The position numbers and the translations under genes are program-made. Positions 1 to 8,567 of a DNA stretch of 64,000 bases are shown piece by piece (within the stretch, counting starts at the first letter, position 1; each line of letters opens with the position of its first letter). Origin of the DNA: Patiriisocius marinus. GTDB taxonomy: Bacteria; Bacteroidota; Bacteroidia; Flavobacteriales; Flavobacteriaceae. The DNA lies in the NCBI RefSeq assembly GCF_008974325.1, contig NZ_BKCG01000004.1, positions 62,001-126,000 on the forward strand, written 5' to 3'. The notes under the pieces are model-generated. The model made no database searches. It was not told the DNA's origin and was given only the letters and a program-made list of their open reading frames with translations.

Positions 1-326
1 ATACAACGATTTTCATAACACGTAAAAATTTAAAATTAGCTTTTACAATTTCAGTTTAAACATTCAAAAATAACTTTATTGACAATTGTTTTTTCAAATG
101 AGATAATGGCTAGATTGTTTTAAGCTCTCACAAAGATAGGGCTACGCTTTGATAATAATGCCTTATCAAAATAAGAGATATTTATCAATATATAGCAGGC
201 GTTGATTGATTAAACATTCACTTACAACATTAAACGTAGATGTTAAAGTTGAAAATTTAAGATATACTTAACAAGCTGCAATTCAATTATTAGTCAAATT
301 TATGTACTAATTTAAAACAACTAACT
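1..326. other. Gene-free 5' flank
   Basis: No coding frame of plausible length is seen on either strand. The stretch is AT-rich and carries an 8-bp perfect inverted repeat (TTTGATAA at 148-155, TTATCAAA at 163-170, 7-base loop). A TATCTTTG box lies on the minus strand at 131-138, which could be a -7 element for a gene leaving the window to the left, but no TTG lies at the right distance. The region presumably holds the leader of the FG-GAP gene that starts at 327. Confidence 0.5.
148..170. repeat. 8-bp inverted repeat
   Basis: TTTGATAA and TTATCAAA are perfect arms around a 7-base loop. No T-tract follows, so an operator or a weak hairpin is as likely as a terminator. Confidence 0.35.
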
Positions 327-2084
327 ATGAAAACCAATCAACTATGGATTTTGCTAATCGCTTTATCAAGCTCATTTTCTTTATTTTCTCAAGTAGAAAC
401 TGGACAAAAAGTTAAACTAAATGAAGATGGAACTTTTACTACAACACCTGTACTAATTAATAGCAACTCCACTAATAGGGATGTACAAACAGCAGATTTA
501 CTTTTCTCCTTTGGTAAACCTGCAAATCCGCAAATTAAAAACTCAAGAGGTGTCACATTAGCAGATTTAGATAATGATGGAGTAGAAGAAATTATTTATG
601 GAATAGATACCACACTTTATGCTTTAAAAGGTGATGGCTCTATTTTATTTGAAATTCCAGTTGAAGGTCCTATATTATTACCTCCAAGTATAGCAGACTT
701 AGATGATGACGGAACACCTGAGATCATTTTCAACACAGGATATCCTACTACAATTGGACGAGTGTATGTAATGGACAACACTGGAGTTCCACTTACAGGT
801 TGGCCAGTAAATTTTAATGATAAATGGATGATTAACGCACCAGCTATTGCAGATTTAGATGGTGACGGAACATTAGATATTATTACTGGCGAACGTTTTG
901 GGAGTTCTCAAGGATACTTACACGCTTTAAATATAGACGGAAGTGAGATAAATGCTAACTGGCCAGTTTCATTACCCGCAACACCAGCATTTACTCCTTC
1001 AATTGGTGACATTGATAATGATGGAGATATGGATGTTGTTATTGCTGCTTCTGCTGTTGGGATGTTTGCTTTTGACAGTGACGGAACAATACTTCCTGGT
1101 TTTCCGCTCGTAGATCCAGATAAAAGCTACTCATATCAATCGCCAACACTTGTTGATTTAGATGGAGATGAAACATTAGAAATTGTAGGTGCAAATCACG
1201 GAAATACTCCAGGTTTTTATGTTCTAAATGCTGATGCATCTTATGCTACCGGATGGCCTATTATACTGAATGAATGGACATACACAACCCCTACAGTAGC
1301 AGACATTGACGCAGATGGAACTTACGAGTTATTTTTTGGCAACAGAAATACTAGTAACGACGGAACCTTATTACCTACTATTTATGGCCAAGCTCCTGAT
1401 GCATCTTCTATCGATAATTTTCCAGTAGAAAATTATGGAGGAAATGAAGGTTTTATAACTATTGCAGATATTAACGAAGACGATATTCCTGAAGTTATTT
1501 TTTCTAGCGTTATAACTGATTCAAATGCGATGGGTTACATTCATGCATATTCAACAGATGGAAGTGGTGAAATTGATGGATTCCCTTTACGAACTCCTGG
1601 ATACACATTTTTAAATGGAGCAGTGCTAGGCGATGTAGACAATGATGGAATGATGGACCTTACAGCGAACTCTTACACATTAAATTTTGGAGTAATGACA
1701 GATTCAACATTCGTAAACACATTTAACTTAAATGTGCCATATGACGCTTCTAAGATATTAAGAAATGGTTATAAAGGAAGTAACTTGCGTGATGGTTTAA
1801 TTGAAGAAGAAATATTATCTAATTCTGAAATTTTAATTTCATCTAACATTCTTATCTCTCCTAACCCTTCTAATGGAACTTTAAATCTTTCCATAAATAT
1901 GGAATTGAACAATGCTCAAATTGAAATATATGATATAACAGGAAAACGTATTATTTCAGAAAATGCAGATTTCAGAAAAAATACAAGTGTTACACTTAAT
2001 TTGAACCAAGTAGACAATGGTATATACTTAATCAAAGTAAGTAATGGGATTGTAACACACACTTCTAAATGGATTAAAAACTAA
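327..2084 (+). CDS. FG-GAP/VCBS repeat protein with T9SS sorting domain
   Basis: This is a 585-residue secreted protein. An N-terminal signal peptide (hydrophobic core about residues 6-20, ending FSQ) is followed by a beta-propeller-like body with eight calcium-loop motifs of the D-x-D-x-D-G type (for example DLDNDGVEEI, DLDDDGTPEI, DLDGDGTLDI, DIDNDGDMDV, DVDNDGMMDL). The last 75 or so residues (from about ISPNPSNGTL to the terminal KWIKN) form a type A C-terminal sorting domain used by the type IX secretion system. It is therefore predicted to be exported and anchored on, or released from, the cell surface. No enzymatic motif is visible; binding or adhesion is the likeliest role. A hairpin terminator follows. 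Confidence 0.85.
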   Translation: MKTNQLWILLIALSSSFSLFSQVETGQKVKLNEDGTFTTTPVLINSNSTNRDVQTADLLFSFGKPANPQIKNSRGVTLADLDNDGVEEIIYGIDTTLYALKGDGSILFEIPVEGPILLPPSIADLDDDGTPEIIFNTGYPTTIGRVYVMDNTGVPLTGWPVNFNDKWMINAPAIADLDGDGTLDIITGERFGSSQGYLHALNIDGSEINANWPVSLPATPAFTPSIGDIDNDGDMDVVIAASAVGMFAFDSDGTILPGFPLVDPDKSYSYQSPTLVDLDGDETLEIVGANHGNTPGFYVLNADASYATGWPIILNEWTYTTPTVADIDADGTYELFFGNRNTSNDGTLLPTIYGQAPDASSIDNFPVENYGGNEGFITIADINEDDIPEVIFSSVITDSNAMGYIHAYSTDGSGEIDGFPLRTPGYTFLNGAVLGDVDNDGMMDLTANSYTLNFGVMTDSTFVNTFNLNVPYDASKILRNGYKGSNLRDGLIEEEILSNSEILISSNILISPNPSNGTLNLSINMELNNAQIEIYDITGKRIISENADFRKNTSVTLNLNQVDNGIYLIKVSNGIVTHTSKWIKN

Positions 2085-2100
2085 AACTTTTTAAAATTTA

Positions 2101-2136
2101 AAAATCCCGAAACTAGCGTTTCGGGATTTTTTATAT
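2101..2136. terminator. Bidirectional hairpin terminator
   Basis: A 13-bp stem (AAAATCCCGAAAC with its complement) closes a 4-base loop and is followed by a T-run on the plus strand; the flanking A-run gives a T-run on the minus strand as well. It sits between the convergent FG-GAP gene and the esterase gene. Confidence 0.85.
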
Positions 2137-2168
2137 CTTTTTTTGAGTTAAAAAAATGATTATTTTAA

Positions 2169-3191
2169 CTATTGGTTAATTGATTCTAAAATAAATTCCA
2201 ACTCCGTAAGATTACTTTCAATATTTAAATATGGAATTTGAGCATCAACAAATAAACCTGCATTAACAGCTTTATTATAAATTTGAATTGCATGTATTTG
2301 ATGATGTAAAAGTTCGTTTAAATTCCCTAGAGAATTATACGGTATTCCTTCATTTCCTGCTTTAATCCTCAATGTACCCTCATAAGTATTAAAAGTTTTA
2401 GATAACGATACTTCTACTCTATTATTTACGATAATTGGATCATCCTCTAACTGCTCTATTTGTGATCCACCGTAGAAATTGATTACTCTATTTTCTAAAT
2501 TAGCGAGTGACACGTATTGATATAAATCAAAGTTAAATTCTTGGAATATTTTATTAAATTTTAAAAAATCATAAGTCGATTGTGGAGCATTTAAAGACAC
2601 CCCTGTAATTCTAGAACTAAAAACTGGATTTGCTATTAAATACTGTGCGATACCAGCACCAGAAGATTCTCCTTTTATGAAAATATTATTAGGGCTTATG
2701 TTTACTAGGTTTGATAAATACTGTATAAAACTAAGTACTCTTTCTGAGTCATTAAAGCATTTTAAAACACCTAAACTATCTGGGTTATCTTCTTCAATAA
2801 ACCTATAATTCATTGAAATAAAAGCAATATTGTTTTCTAGATATTGATATATATCGTTTTCATTTTGATAAATCACTCCTTTATCACCAGCCATAAATCC
2901 TCCTCCATGAATATTCAATACTATACCAAGAGGTTCAAAAGAAGCTAAGACAGAAAAATTCTTTGGTAAAAAGAGATCAATAACTTGCCTTTGATTTTCT
3001 CCATAAGGGATATTTTGATAAAACAAAGTTCCCTCTGGCACATCAATAACTGGTTTTGCTAAATAGTTATCAAGGTCAATACTATTGTATTGAGTTTCTA
3101 AATTTTCTTCTATCAATGGCAAATCAGTTATACCTTCTCTCGAACAAGATATAGCTATAGCGCAAAGAGCAATGTACAATAGAGATTTCAT
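2169..3191 (-). CDS. Alpha/beta hydrolase (esterase-like) lipoprotein
   Basis: A 340-residue protein when started at the ATG at 3191, which gives a clean lipoprotein signal (MKSLLYIALCAIAISC, lipid cysteine 16). A longer open frame reaches 3254 but only adds an unconvincing leader. Motifs of the carboxylesterase/BD-FAE type are present: the oxyanion-hole HGGG (in NIHGGGFMAGDKG) and a nucleophile elbow GESSG with catalytic serine. An ester-cleaving role on the cell envelope is likely; the substrate is unknown. It is a single-gene unit convergent with the FG-GAP gene. Confidence 0.75.
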   Translation of the reverse strand: MKSLLYIALCAIAISCSREGITDLPLIEENLETQYNSIDLDNYLAKPVIDVPEGTLFYQNIPYGENQRQVIDLFLPKNFSVLASFEPLGIVLNIHGGGFMAGDKGVIYQNENDIYQYLENNIAFISMNYRFIEEDNPDSLGVLKCFNDSERVLSFIQYLSNLVNISPNNIFIKGESSGAGIAQYLIANPVFSSRITGVSLNAPQSTYDFLKFNKIFQEFNFDLYQYVSLANLENRVINFYGGSQIEQLEDDPIIVNNRVEVSLSKTFNTYEGTLRIKAGNEGIPYNSLGNLNELLHHQIHAIQIYNKAVNAGLFVDAQIPYLNIESNLTELEFILESINQ

Positions 3192-3270
3192 ATTCAGATA
3201 GTTAAATTTCAACAAATGTAAGTAAACACTTACAAATAACAGACTAAAAGTCAATATTCTCGTTTAAATG

Positions 3271-4320
3271 TTATTCAACTACGTTTTTTGAATAGTTTCG
3301 CCATTTTTCTAAACATTGTTCCATGTCATCGGGAATTTTTGCTTCAAAACGCATCATTTCACCCGTAGTAGGATGGACAAAACCAAGAGTCCTTGCATGT
3401 AGTGCTTGTCTAGGCAGTACCTTAAAACAATTATCAACAAACTGCTTATACTTACTGAAGGTTGTACCTTTTAAAATAAGGTTACCTCCATAACGCTCAT
3501 CATTAAATAAAGTGTGCCCAATATGTTTCATATGCACTCTTATTTGATGAGTTCTACCAGTTTCAAGTTTACAGGAAACTAATGTCACATACCCTAACTG
3601 CTCAAGGACTTTGTAATGAGTTACTGCTGGTTTACCCTTATCAAAATCCTCTTCTTTTAAATACACCGTATTTTGAAGTCTGTTTTTAGGATGTCTTCCT
3701 ATGTGCCCTTCGATTGTACCTTCTTTTTCTTCCATCGCACCCCAAGCAATAGCTACATACTCTCTTTCTGTTGTCTTCTTAAAAAACTGTTTTGCAAGAT
3801 GCGTCATCGCGGCTTCAGTTTTTGCAACAACAAGAAGTCCGCTAGTATCTTTATCAATTCGATGAACAAGACCAGGACGATTACTACTATTGTTAGGTAA
3901 ATTATCAAAATGATAAATAAGACCATTTATTAAAGTTCCGCTATAGTTACCATGGCCTGGATGAACCACCATTCCAGCTCGTTTATTAACTACGAGCAAG
4001 TCATTATCCTCATAAACAATATCAATATCTAAATCCTCAGGAGTAAGTAACATCTCATAAGGTGGGTGCTCAAATAATACCGTTACAATGTCGTTAGGTT
4101 TTACTTTATAACTAGATTTTACAATAGCATCATTGACAAAGATATTTCCGTCTTTTGCAGCTTTTTGTATTTTATTACGCGTAGCATTCTCCACTTTATT
4201 CATTAAGTATTTATCTACTCGAAGTGGCTGCTGCCCTTTATCTGCAATAAATCTAAAATGTTCATGTAATTCGTCGCTACCAGATTCTTCGCCCTTTGGA
4301 CCTATTTGATTATCTATCAT
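3271..4320 (-). CDS. RluA/RluD family 23S rRNA pseudouridine synthase
   Basis: A 349-residue enzyme that converts specific uridines of large-subunit rRNA to pseudouridine. It has an N-terminal S4 RNA-binding domain (about residues 30-90) and the RluA catalytic core with the invariant HRIDKDTSGL motif, whose aspartate is residue 156. The ATG at 4320 is preferred over the frame's upstream start at 4380 because that extension lies inside the PASTA gene and lacks the family's usual N-terminus. The gene follows the PASTA gene with one base between stop and start, so the two are probably coupled. Exact target sites (RluD, RluC or RluA type) cannot be decided from sequence alone. Confidence 0.9.
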   Translation of the reverse strand: MIDNQIGPKGEESGSDELHEHFRFIADKGQQPLRVDKYLMNKVENATRNKIQKAAKDGNIFVNDAIVKSSYKVKPNDIVTVLFEHPPYEMLLTPEDLDIDIVYEDNDLLVVNKRAGMVVHPGHGNYSGTLINGLIYHFDNLPNNSSNRPGLVHRIDKDTSGLLVVAKTEAAMTHLAKQFFKKTTEREYVAIAWGAMEEKEGTIEGHIGRHPKNRLQNTVYLKEEDFDKGKPAVTHYKVLEQLGYVTLVSCKLETGRTHQIRVHMKHIGHTLFNDERYGGNLILKGTTFSKYKQFVDNCFKVLPRQALHARTLGFVHPTTGEMMRFEAKIPDDMEQCLEKWRNYSKNVVE

Positions 4321-4321
4321 G

Positions 4322-4897
4322 TTATTCGTTATCCATAATTTGTACTTTATTGAGAGAACCATCCCCTGCAATAATATCAATTACTGATGTTTTTTGAATT
4401 TGGTCACCAGGCTTAACTCTTTTACCATTGTGTCTAAGCTCTAATACTTGATCACTAATATGTGGTCTTTTAGAAATTTTGCCAATTTTAAAACCAACAG
4501 CTAAAAGCGTTGGTTCTGCTTGACGTAATGTCCTACCTACTACTTTAGGTACAGCTATTTTTGTGTATCCAGATGGATTAAGTGCTAAATAAATTTTTCT
4601 ATTTTCTTTTACCGCTTTACCAGCTTTAGGAACTTGTTCAATTACTGAGTAACGTGGGTAATCTGGATTGTAGTTAGCTGAATCCATTATCTCATATCTT
4701 AGATCAGCTTCATCAAGAATTTCTTCCACCTTATCTAAAGTCATTTTACTCAAATCTGGCACCTCAATTTGCTGGCTATGGTTAGTGGTAAATTTCAACC
4801 ACCACAATAGCAGGAAAGTTAAGATAACTAACACTAATACAGCATATAAAAGTTGCTTTACGAAAGCCTTACTTAATAAAAATTTGATAAATGACAT
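4322..4897 (-). CDS. Membrane-anchored PASTA domain protein
   Basis: A 191-residue protein with a short cytoplasmic N-terminus, one membrane helix (about residues 14-35) and two PASTA repeats outside the membrane (about 42-112 and 113-185). PASTA domains in other bacteria bind peptidoglycan fragments or beta-lactams, usually attached to a kinase or a penicillin-binding protein. Here there is no catalytic domain. It is the first gene of a unit with the pseudouridine synthase and is divergent from ddl, another cell-wall gene. A role in sensing or binding peptidoglycan is inferred only. Confidence 0.75.
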   Translation of the reverse strand: MSFIKFLLSKAFVKQLLYAVLVLVILTFLLLWWLKFTTNHSQQIEVPDLSKMTLDKVEEILDEADLRYEIMDSANYNPDYPRYSVIEQVPKAGKAVKENRKIYLALNPSGYTKIAVPKVVGRTLRQAEPTLLAVGFKIGKISKRPHISDQVLELRHNGKRVKPGDQIQKTSVIDIIAGDGSLNKVQIMDNE

Positions 4898-5037
4898 AGT
4901 CGAGGATTAATAAGCAAAAATATGAAACCTAATTTAGTATCTTTCTACCTTTAAACAATATTTTTGCGTTAAAGAACACTATAACGTGTGTACTTTTAAA
5001 ATGTGATACCAAATCTTTATTTATTTATAATTTCAGA

Positions 5038-6012
5038 ATGAAAAAAACAGTGGTTGCCATCGCAATGGGTGGCTATTCAAGCGAAGCCGAAATTTCCATA
5101 AAAAGTGGGAATGTAGTTTATGAAAGTTTATCAAACTTAGAATACGAAGTATATTGTGTACACATTTTAAAAGATTCGTGGCAATATGTTACAGAACAGG
5201 GTTCTTTTGAGGTTGACAAAGCTAGTTTTGGCTGCATTATCAATAACAATAAAATAGTACCAGATGTTGTTTTCAACACCATACATGGAACTCCTGGTGA
5301 GGATGGTTTTCTTGCTGCTTATTTAAAATTGATAGGAATTCCACAAACTAGCACTGGATTTTATGAAGCTGCACTTAGCTTCAATAAAAGAGACTGCTTA
5401 TCAGTTTTAAAAAATTTCGGTATTAATTGTGCCATATCAGTATATCATAATAAAGGTGAAAAAATTGACGTTGATTCTATTATTCAAAAAGTGGGATTAC
5501 CTTGTTTTGTAAAACCTAATCGTGCAGGATCAAGTTTTGGTGTAAGTAAAGTTTCCACTGCTGAAATGCTCATTCCCTCAATAGAATTAGCCTATAAAGA
5601 AGATCGTGAAATAATTATAGAATCTGCTTTAGTAGGTACTGAAGTTTCTGTGGGTACCTACAAACATAATGGAGAAACAGTTTCTTTCGCTCCTACCGAA
5701 ATAGTTTCAGAAAACGACTTTTTTGATTATGAAGCTAAATATCAAGGTAAATCTCAGGAGATAACTCCTGCTAGAATTACCAAAGAAGAAACTAATCAAG
5801 TTCAACAAGCTGCTATAAAAGTATACAACCTCCTAAATATGAAAGGTATTACTAGAAGTGATTTTATCATACAAAATGGCACACCTTTTTTTATAGAAAC
5901 TAACACAACTCCTGGATTATCTAAAGAAAGTATTATTCCAAAACAAGCAAAAGAACGAGGACTTAGTTTATCAACATTTTTCAGTCAATTAATCGACGAT
6001 GCATTAAATTAA
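5038..6012 (+). CDS. ddl: D-alanine--D-alanine ligase
   Basis: A 324-residue cytoplasmic ATP-grasp enzyme that joins two D-alanines for the peptidoglycan stem peptide. Visible landmarks are HGTPGEDG (residues 83-90), the ATP-grasp lysine region FVKPNRAGSSFGVS (about 157-170) and the metal-binding, substrate-closing ETNTTPGLSKESI (about 287-299). Length is normal for the family. coaD follows after 13 bases, so the two are likely co-transcribed. Confidence 0.95.
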   Translation: MKKTVVAIAMGGYSSEAEISIKSGNVVYESLSNLEYEVYCVHILKDSWQYVTEQGSFEVDKASFGCIINNNKIVPDVVFNTIHGTPGEDGFLAAYLKLIGIPQTSTGFYEAALSFNKRDCLSVLKNFGINCAISVYHNKGEKIDVDSIIQKVGLPCFVKPNRAGSSFGVSKVSTAEMLIPSIELAYKEDREIIIESALVGTEVSVGTYKHNGETVSFAPTEIVSENDFFDYEAKYQGKSQEITPARITKEETNQVQQAAIKVYNLLNMKGITRSDFIIQNGTPFFIETNTTPGLSKESIIPKQAKERGLSLSTFFSQLIDDALN

Positions 6013-6025
6013 TAGTATTATACTT

Positions 6026-6475
6026 ATGAGAAAAGCAGTTTTCCCTGGATCATTTGATCCCATAACATTAGGCCACGTAGATATCATTAAGAGAGCTATT
6101 CCACTTTTTGATGAAATAATTATTGCAATTGGAGTGAATGCTTCTAAAAAATATATGTATTCGTTAGAGGATCGTATTTCGTTTATTGAAGATACTTTTA
6201 AAGATATTAAAAGTATTAGCGTTACATCATACGAAGGCTTAACAGCAAAATTCTGTAAAAAAAATGAAGCTCAGTTTATCATTAGAGGACTAAGAAACAC
6301 AACAGACTTCAATTATGAACAACCAGTAGCTCAAACTAATTTTAAACTGATGGATGTAGAAAGTATTTTTCTTTTGAGCTCACCAGAAGTTTCTAACATA
6401 TCTTCTTCAATAGTGAGAGATGTGTTACGTAACGACGGAGACATATCAAGCCTTGTACCAACCTCAGTAAAATAA
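6026..6475 (+). CDS. coaD: Phosphopantetheine adenylyltransferase
   Basis: This enzyme transfers AMP from ATP to 4'-phosphopantetheine, the penultimate step of coenzyme A synthesis. The 149-residue protein has the nucleotidyltransferase motif with TLGH (residues 14-17), the conserved RGLRNTTDFNYE segment, and ISSSIVRD near the C-terminus. It lies 13 bases downstream of ddl and ends just before a strong bidirectional terminator. Confidence 0.95.
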   Translation: MRKAVFPGSFDPITLGHVDIIKRAIPLFDEIIIAIGVNASKKYMYSLEDRISFIEDTFKDIKSISVTSYEGLTAKFCKKNEAQFIIRGLRNTTDFNYEQPVAQTNFKLMDVESIFLLSSPEVSNISSSIVRDVLRNDGDISSLVPTSVK

Positions 6476-6483
6476 TAGGAAAT

Positions 6484-6518
6484 AAAAAAACGCTTTCAGT
6501 AAACTGAAAGCGTTTTTA
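6484..6518. terminator. Bidirectional hairpin terminator
   Basis: A near-perfect stem (AAAAACGCTTTCAGT and its complement) with a tiny AA-centred loop is flanked by an A-run and a T-run, so it can stop transcription from coaD (+) and from rpsT (-). Confidence 0.9.
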
Positions 6519-6538
6519 GTTTGTTGTAAAAAGCAATA

Positions 6539-6790
6539 TTATAGACTCGCTACAAATCTTGTCATATTTGACTTTAAGTTAGCTGCTTTATTATTATGAA
6601 TAATATTTTTCTTAGCTAGCTTGTCAATTATTCCGTGAACAGATGGTAACATTTTAGTTGCTTCCGCCTTGTCCTGTAAATCTTGAAACTTTTTCATAGC
6701 ATTACGAGCAGTTTTATGCTGGTAACGATTACGTAAACGTTTCGCTTCATTGCTTCTAATTCTCTTTAACGCTGACTTGTGATTTGCCAT
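6539..6790 (-). CDS. rpsT: 30S ribosomal protein S20
   Basis: An 83-residue, very basic protein beginning MANHKSALKRIRSNEAKRLRN, typical for S20, which binds 16S rRNA early in 30S assembly. The gene lies 23 bases downstream of tRNA-Glu on the same strand and has no obvious promoter of its own, so it is probably transcribed through the tRNA. Confidence 0.97.
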   Translation of the reverse strand: MANHKSALKRIRSNEAKRLRNRYQHKTARNAMKKFQDLQDKAEATKMLPSVHGIIDKLAKKNIIHNNKAANLKSNMTRFVASL

Positions 6791-6813
6791 AATTTCTTTC
6801 TATTAACTTGTTG

Positions 6814-6885
6814 TAGTCCGTAGGGGAATCGAACCCCTGTTACATGGATGAAAACCATGCGTCCTAACCCCTAGACGAACGGACC
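6814..6885 (-). tRNA. tRNA-Glu (TTC)
   Basis: The minus strand folds as a tRNA: a 7-bp acceptor stem (GGTCCGT with ACGGACT, first pair G-T), a D arm containing the run AGGGGTTAG, an anticodon stem CATGG/CCATG around loop TTTTCAT (anticodon TTC), and a T arm with GGTTCGATTCC. CCA is not encoded. It lies between proS and rpsT. Confidence 0.95.
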
Positions 6886-6924
6886 ATTCTTTTTGCTAGT
6901 AGCGTGTTTTGCTGTTAGCGGTTG

Positions 6925-6954
6925 CAAAGATACATCCTTTTTTGAATGCTCCAA
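6925..6954 (-). promoter_or_regulatory. Bacteroidota-type promoter for tRNA-Glu/rpsT
   Basis: On the minus strand TTG (plus-strand CAA at 6952-6954) is followed after 19 bases by TATCTTTG (6925-6932), an exact match to the Bacteroidota consensus TTG-N17-23-TAnnTTTG. Transcription would begin about 35 bases upstream of the tRNA. Confidence 0.75.
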
Positions 6955-6991
6955 ACACTTTTCAAAAAAAAATTAAAAAAATTTGAAAAAT

Positions 6992-8467
6992 TTAATACGC
7001 CTTAGCAAAAAGCACTCTTCTTTCTGACGGTTTCCCGCTGAAAATGCAAGTTCCCGGAGTAGTATCTCCTTCAATAGGAATACACCTAATTGTTGCTTTT
7101 GTTTCATTTTTAATTCTTTCCTCTGTTTCTATAGTACCATCCCAGTGCGCCGAAATAAACCCACCTTTAGTCTCTAATACATCTTTAAACTCTTCATAAC
7201 TCTGAACCTCAGTAGTATGCTCTGCTCTATAGTCAAATGCTTTCTTATATAGGTTAGATTGAATCTCTTCTAAGAGCTCCTTAACCTTACTAACAACATC
7301 TACAGCATCTACAAACTCTTTTGTTAGCGTATCTCTTCTAGCAAGCTCTACAGTCCCCTTTTCAACATCCTTTGGTCCAATACCAATACGTAAAGGCACA
7401 CCTTTTAATTCGTATTCATTAAACTTCCATCCTGGCTTATGTGTATCTCTCTTATCAAACTTTACGCGAACACCCTGAGATCTTAAATCTTTCATTAATT
7501 TTTCTGAAACTTCACAAACAGCATCAAATTGCTCATCATTTCTATATATAGGAACAATCACAACCTGATCTGGCGCTAAGTTAGGTGGCAAAACCAAACC
7601 ATTATCATCACTATGAGTCATTATTAATGCACCCATTAATCGTGTAGAAACCCCCCAAGAAGTTGCCCACACATATTCCTGTTTACCTTCTTTATTTGCA
7701 AACTTTACATCAAAAGCTTTTGCAAAATTTTGACCTAAGAAATGTGATGTACCAGCTTGTAGCGCTTTTCCATCTTGCATAAGTGCTTCAATACAATATG
7801 TCTCTAAAGCTCCTGCAAAACGTTCGCTTTCAGTTTTAGTTCCTCTAACCACTGGAACTGCCATATAATTCTCAACAAAATCAGAATATACATTCATCAT
7901 TTGCTCTGCCTCTACTAAAGCTTCTTGTTTTGTAGCATGAGCAGTATGCCCTTCTTGCCATAAAAATTCAGTTGTACGTAAAAATAATCTTGTTCTCATT
8001 TCCCAACGAACAACATTTGCCCATTGATTAATTAACAACGGTAAATCTCTATAAGATTGAACCCATTTACGATATGTATCCCAAATGATTGTTTCCGAAG
8101 TTGGACGAACTATTAATTCTTCTTCTAGTTTAGCAGATTCATCTACAACAATTCCGCTTCCGTCTTCGGCATTTTTAAGTCGGTAGTGTGTTACAACAGC
8201 ACATTCTTTAGCAAAACCATCAACGTGACTTGCTTCTTTGCTGAAATAAGATTTCGGAATAAATAATGGAAAATAAGCATTTTGGTGACCTGTTTCTTTA
8301 AACATACGATCTAACTCTGCTTGTATTCGCTCCCAAATGGCAAATCCATATGGCTTTATAACCATACAGCCTCTTACACCACTGTTTTCTGCTAAATCAG
8401 CCTTGACAACCAACTCGTTATACCATTTTGAATAATCCTCTTCTCGCGTTGTTAAGTTCTTAGCCAT
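6992..8467 (-). CDS. proS: Prolyl-tRNA synthetase, archaeal/eukaryotic type
   Basis: A 491-residue class II aminoacyl-tRNA synthetase charging tRNA-Pro. The N-terminal start, class II motif 2 region ([20 protein letters not shown]) and the C-terminal anticodon-binding domain (from about 285) are followed by the C-terminal extension characteristic of the short form without the bacterial editing insertion. This form is normal in Bacteroidota. The gene is divergent from the repeat-rich lipoprotein, with a perfect 12-bp inverted repeat in between. Confidence 0.95.
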   Translation of the reverse strand: MAKNLTTREEDYSKWYNELVVKADLAENSGVRGCMVIKPYGFAIWERIQAELDRMFKETGHQNAYFPLFIPKSYFSKEASHVDGFAKECAVVTHYRLKNAEDGSGIVVDESAKLEEELIVRPTSETIIWDTYRKWVQSYRDLPLLINQWANVVRWEMRTRLFLRTTEFLWQEGHTAHATKQEALVEAEQMMNVYSDFVENYMAVPVVRGTKTESERFAGALETYCIEALMQDGKALQAGTSHFLGQNFAKAFDVKFANKEGKQEYVWATSWGVSTRLMGALIMTHSDDNGLVLPPNLAPDQVVIVPIYRNDEQFDAVCEVSEKLMKDLRSQGVRVKFDKRDTHKPGWKFNEYELKGVPLRIGIGPKDVEKGTVELARRDTLTKEFVDAVDVVSKVKELLEEIQSNLYKKAFDYRAEHTTEVQSYEEFKDVLETKGGFISAHWDGTIETEERIKNETKATIRCIPIEGDTTPGTCIFSGKPSERRVLFAKAY

Positions 8468-8502
8468 AAGCTGTAGTTTGGCACAAATGTTGTGACTTTG
8501 TT

Positions 8503-8535
8503 AATAATTAGTTTAGCTCGACAAAACTAATTATT
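8503..8535. repeat. Perfect 12-bp inverted repeat in divergent intergenic region
   Basis: AATAATTAGTTT (8503-8514) and AAACTAATTATT (8524-8535) are perfect arms with a 9-base spacer. They lie 36 bases from the proS start and 33 from the lipoprotein start. Because both genes point away, a terminator makes little sense; an operator or a leader hairpin is more likely. Confidence 0.6.
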
Positions 8536-8567
8536 TTTACTATGTTCAACAATAAAATACGATAGTT

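Noticed and set aside
131-138. Minus-strand TATCTTTG box near the left edge
   Set aside because: No TTG within 17-23 bases and no gene start inside the window to assign it to.
3191-3254. Longer N-terminus of the esterase
   Set aside because: The start at 3191 gives a perfect lipoprotein signal; the extension has none.
6814-6885. tRNA-Glu as an integration site for a genomic island
   Set aside because: No integrase, no direct repeat of the tRNA 3' end, and flanking genes are housekeeping.
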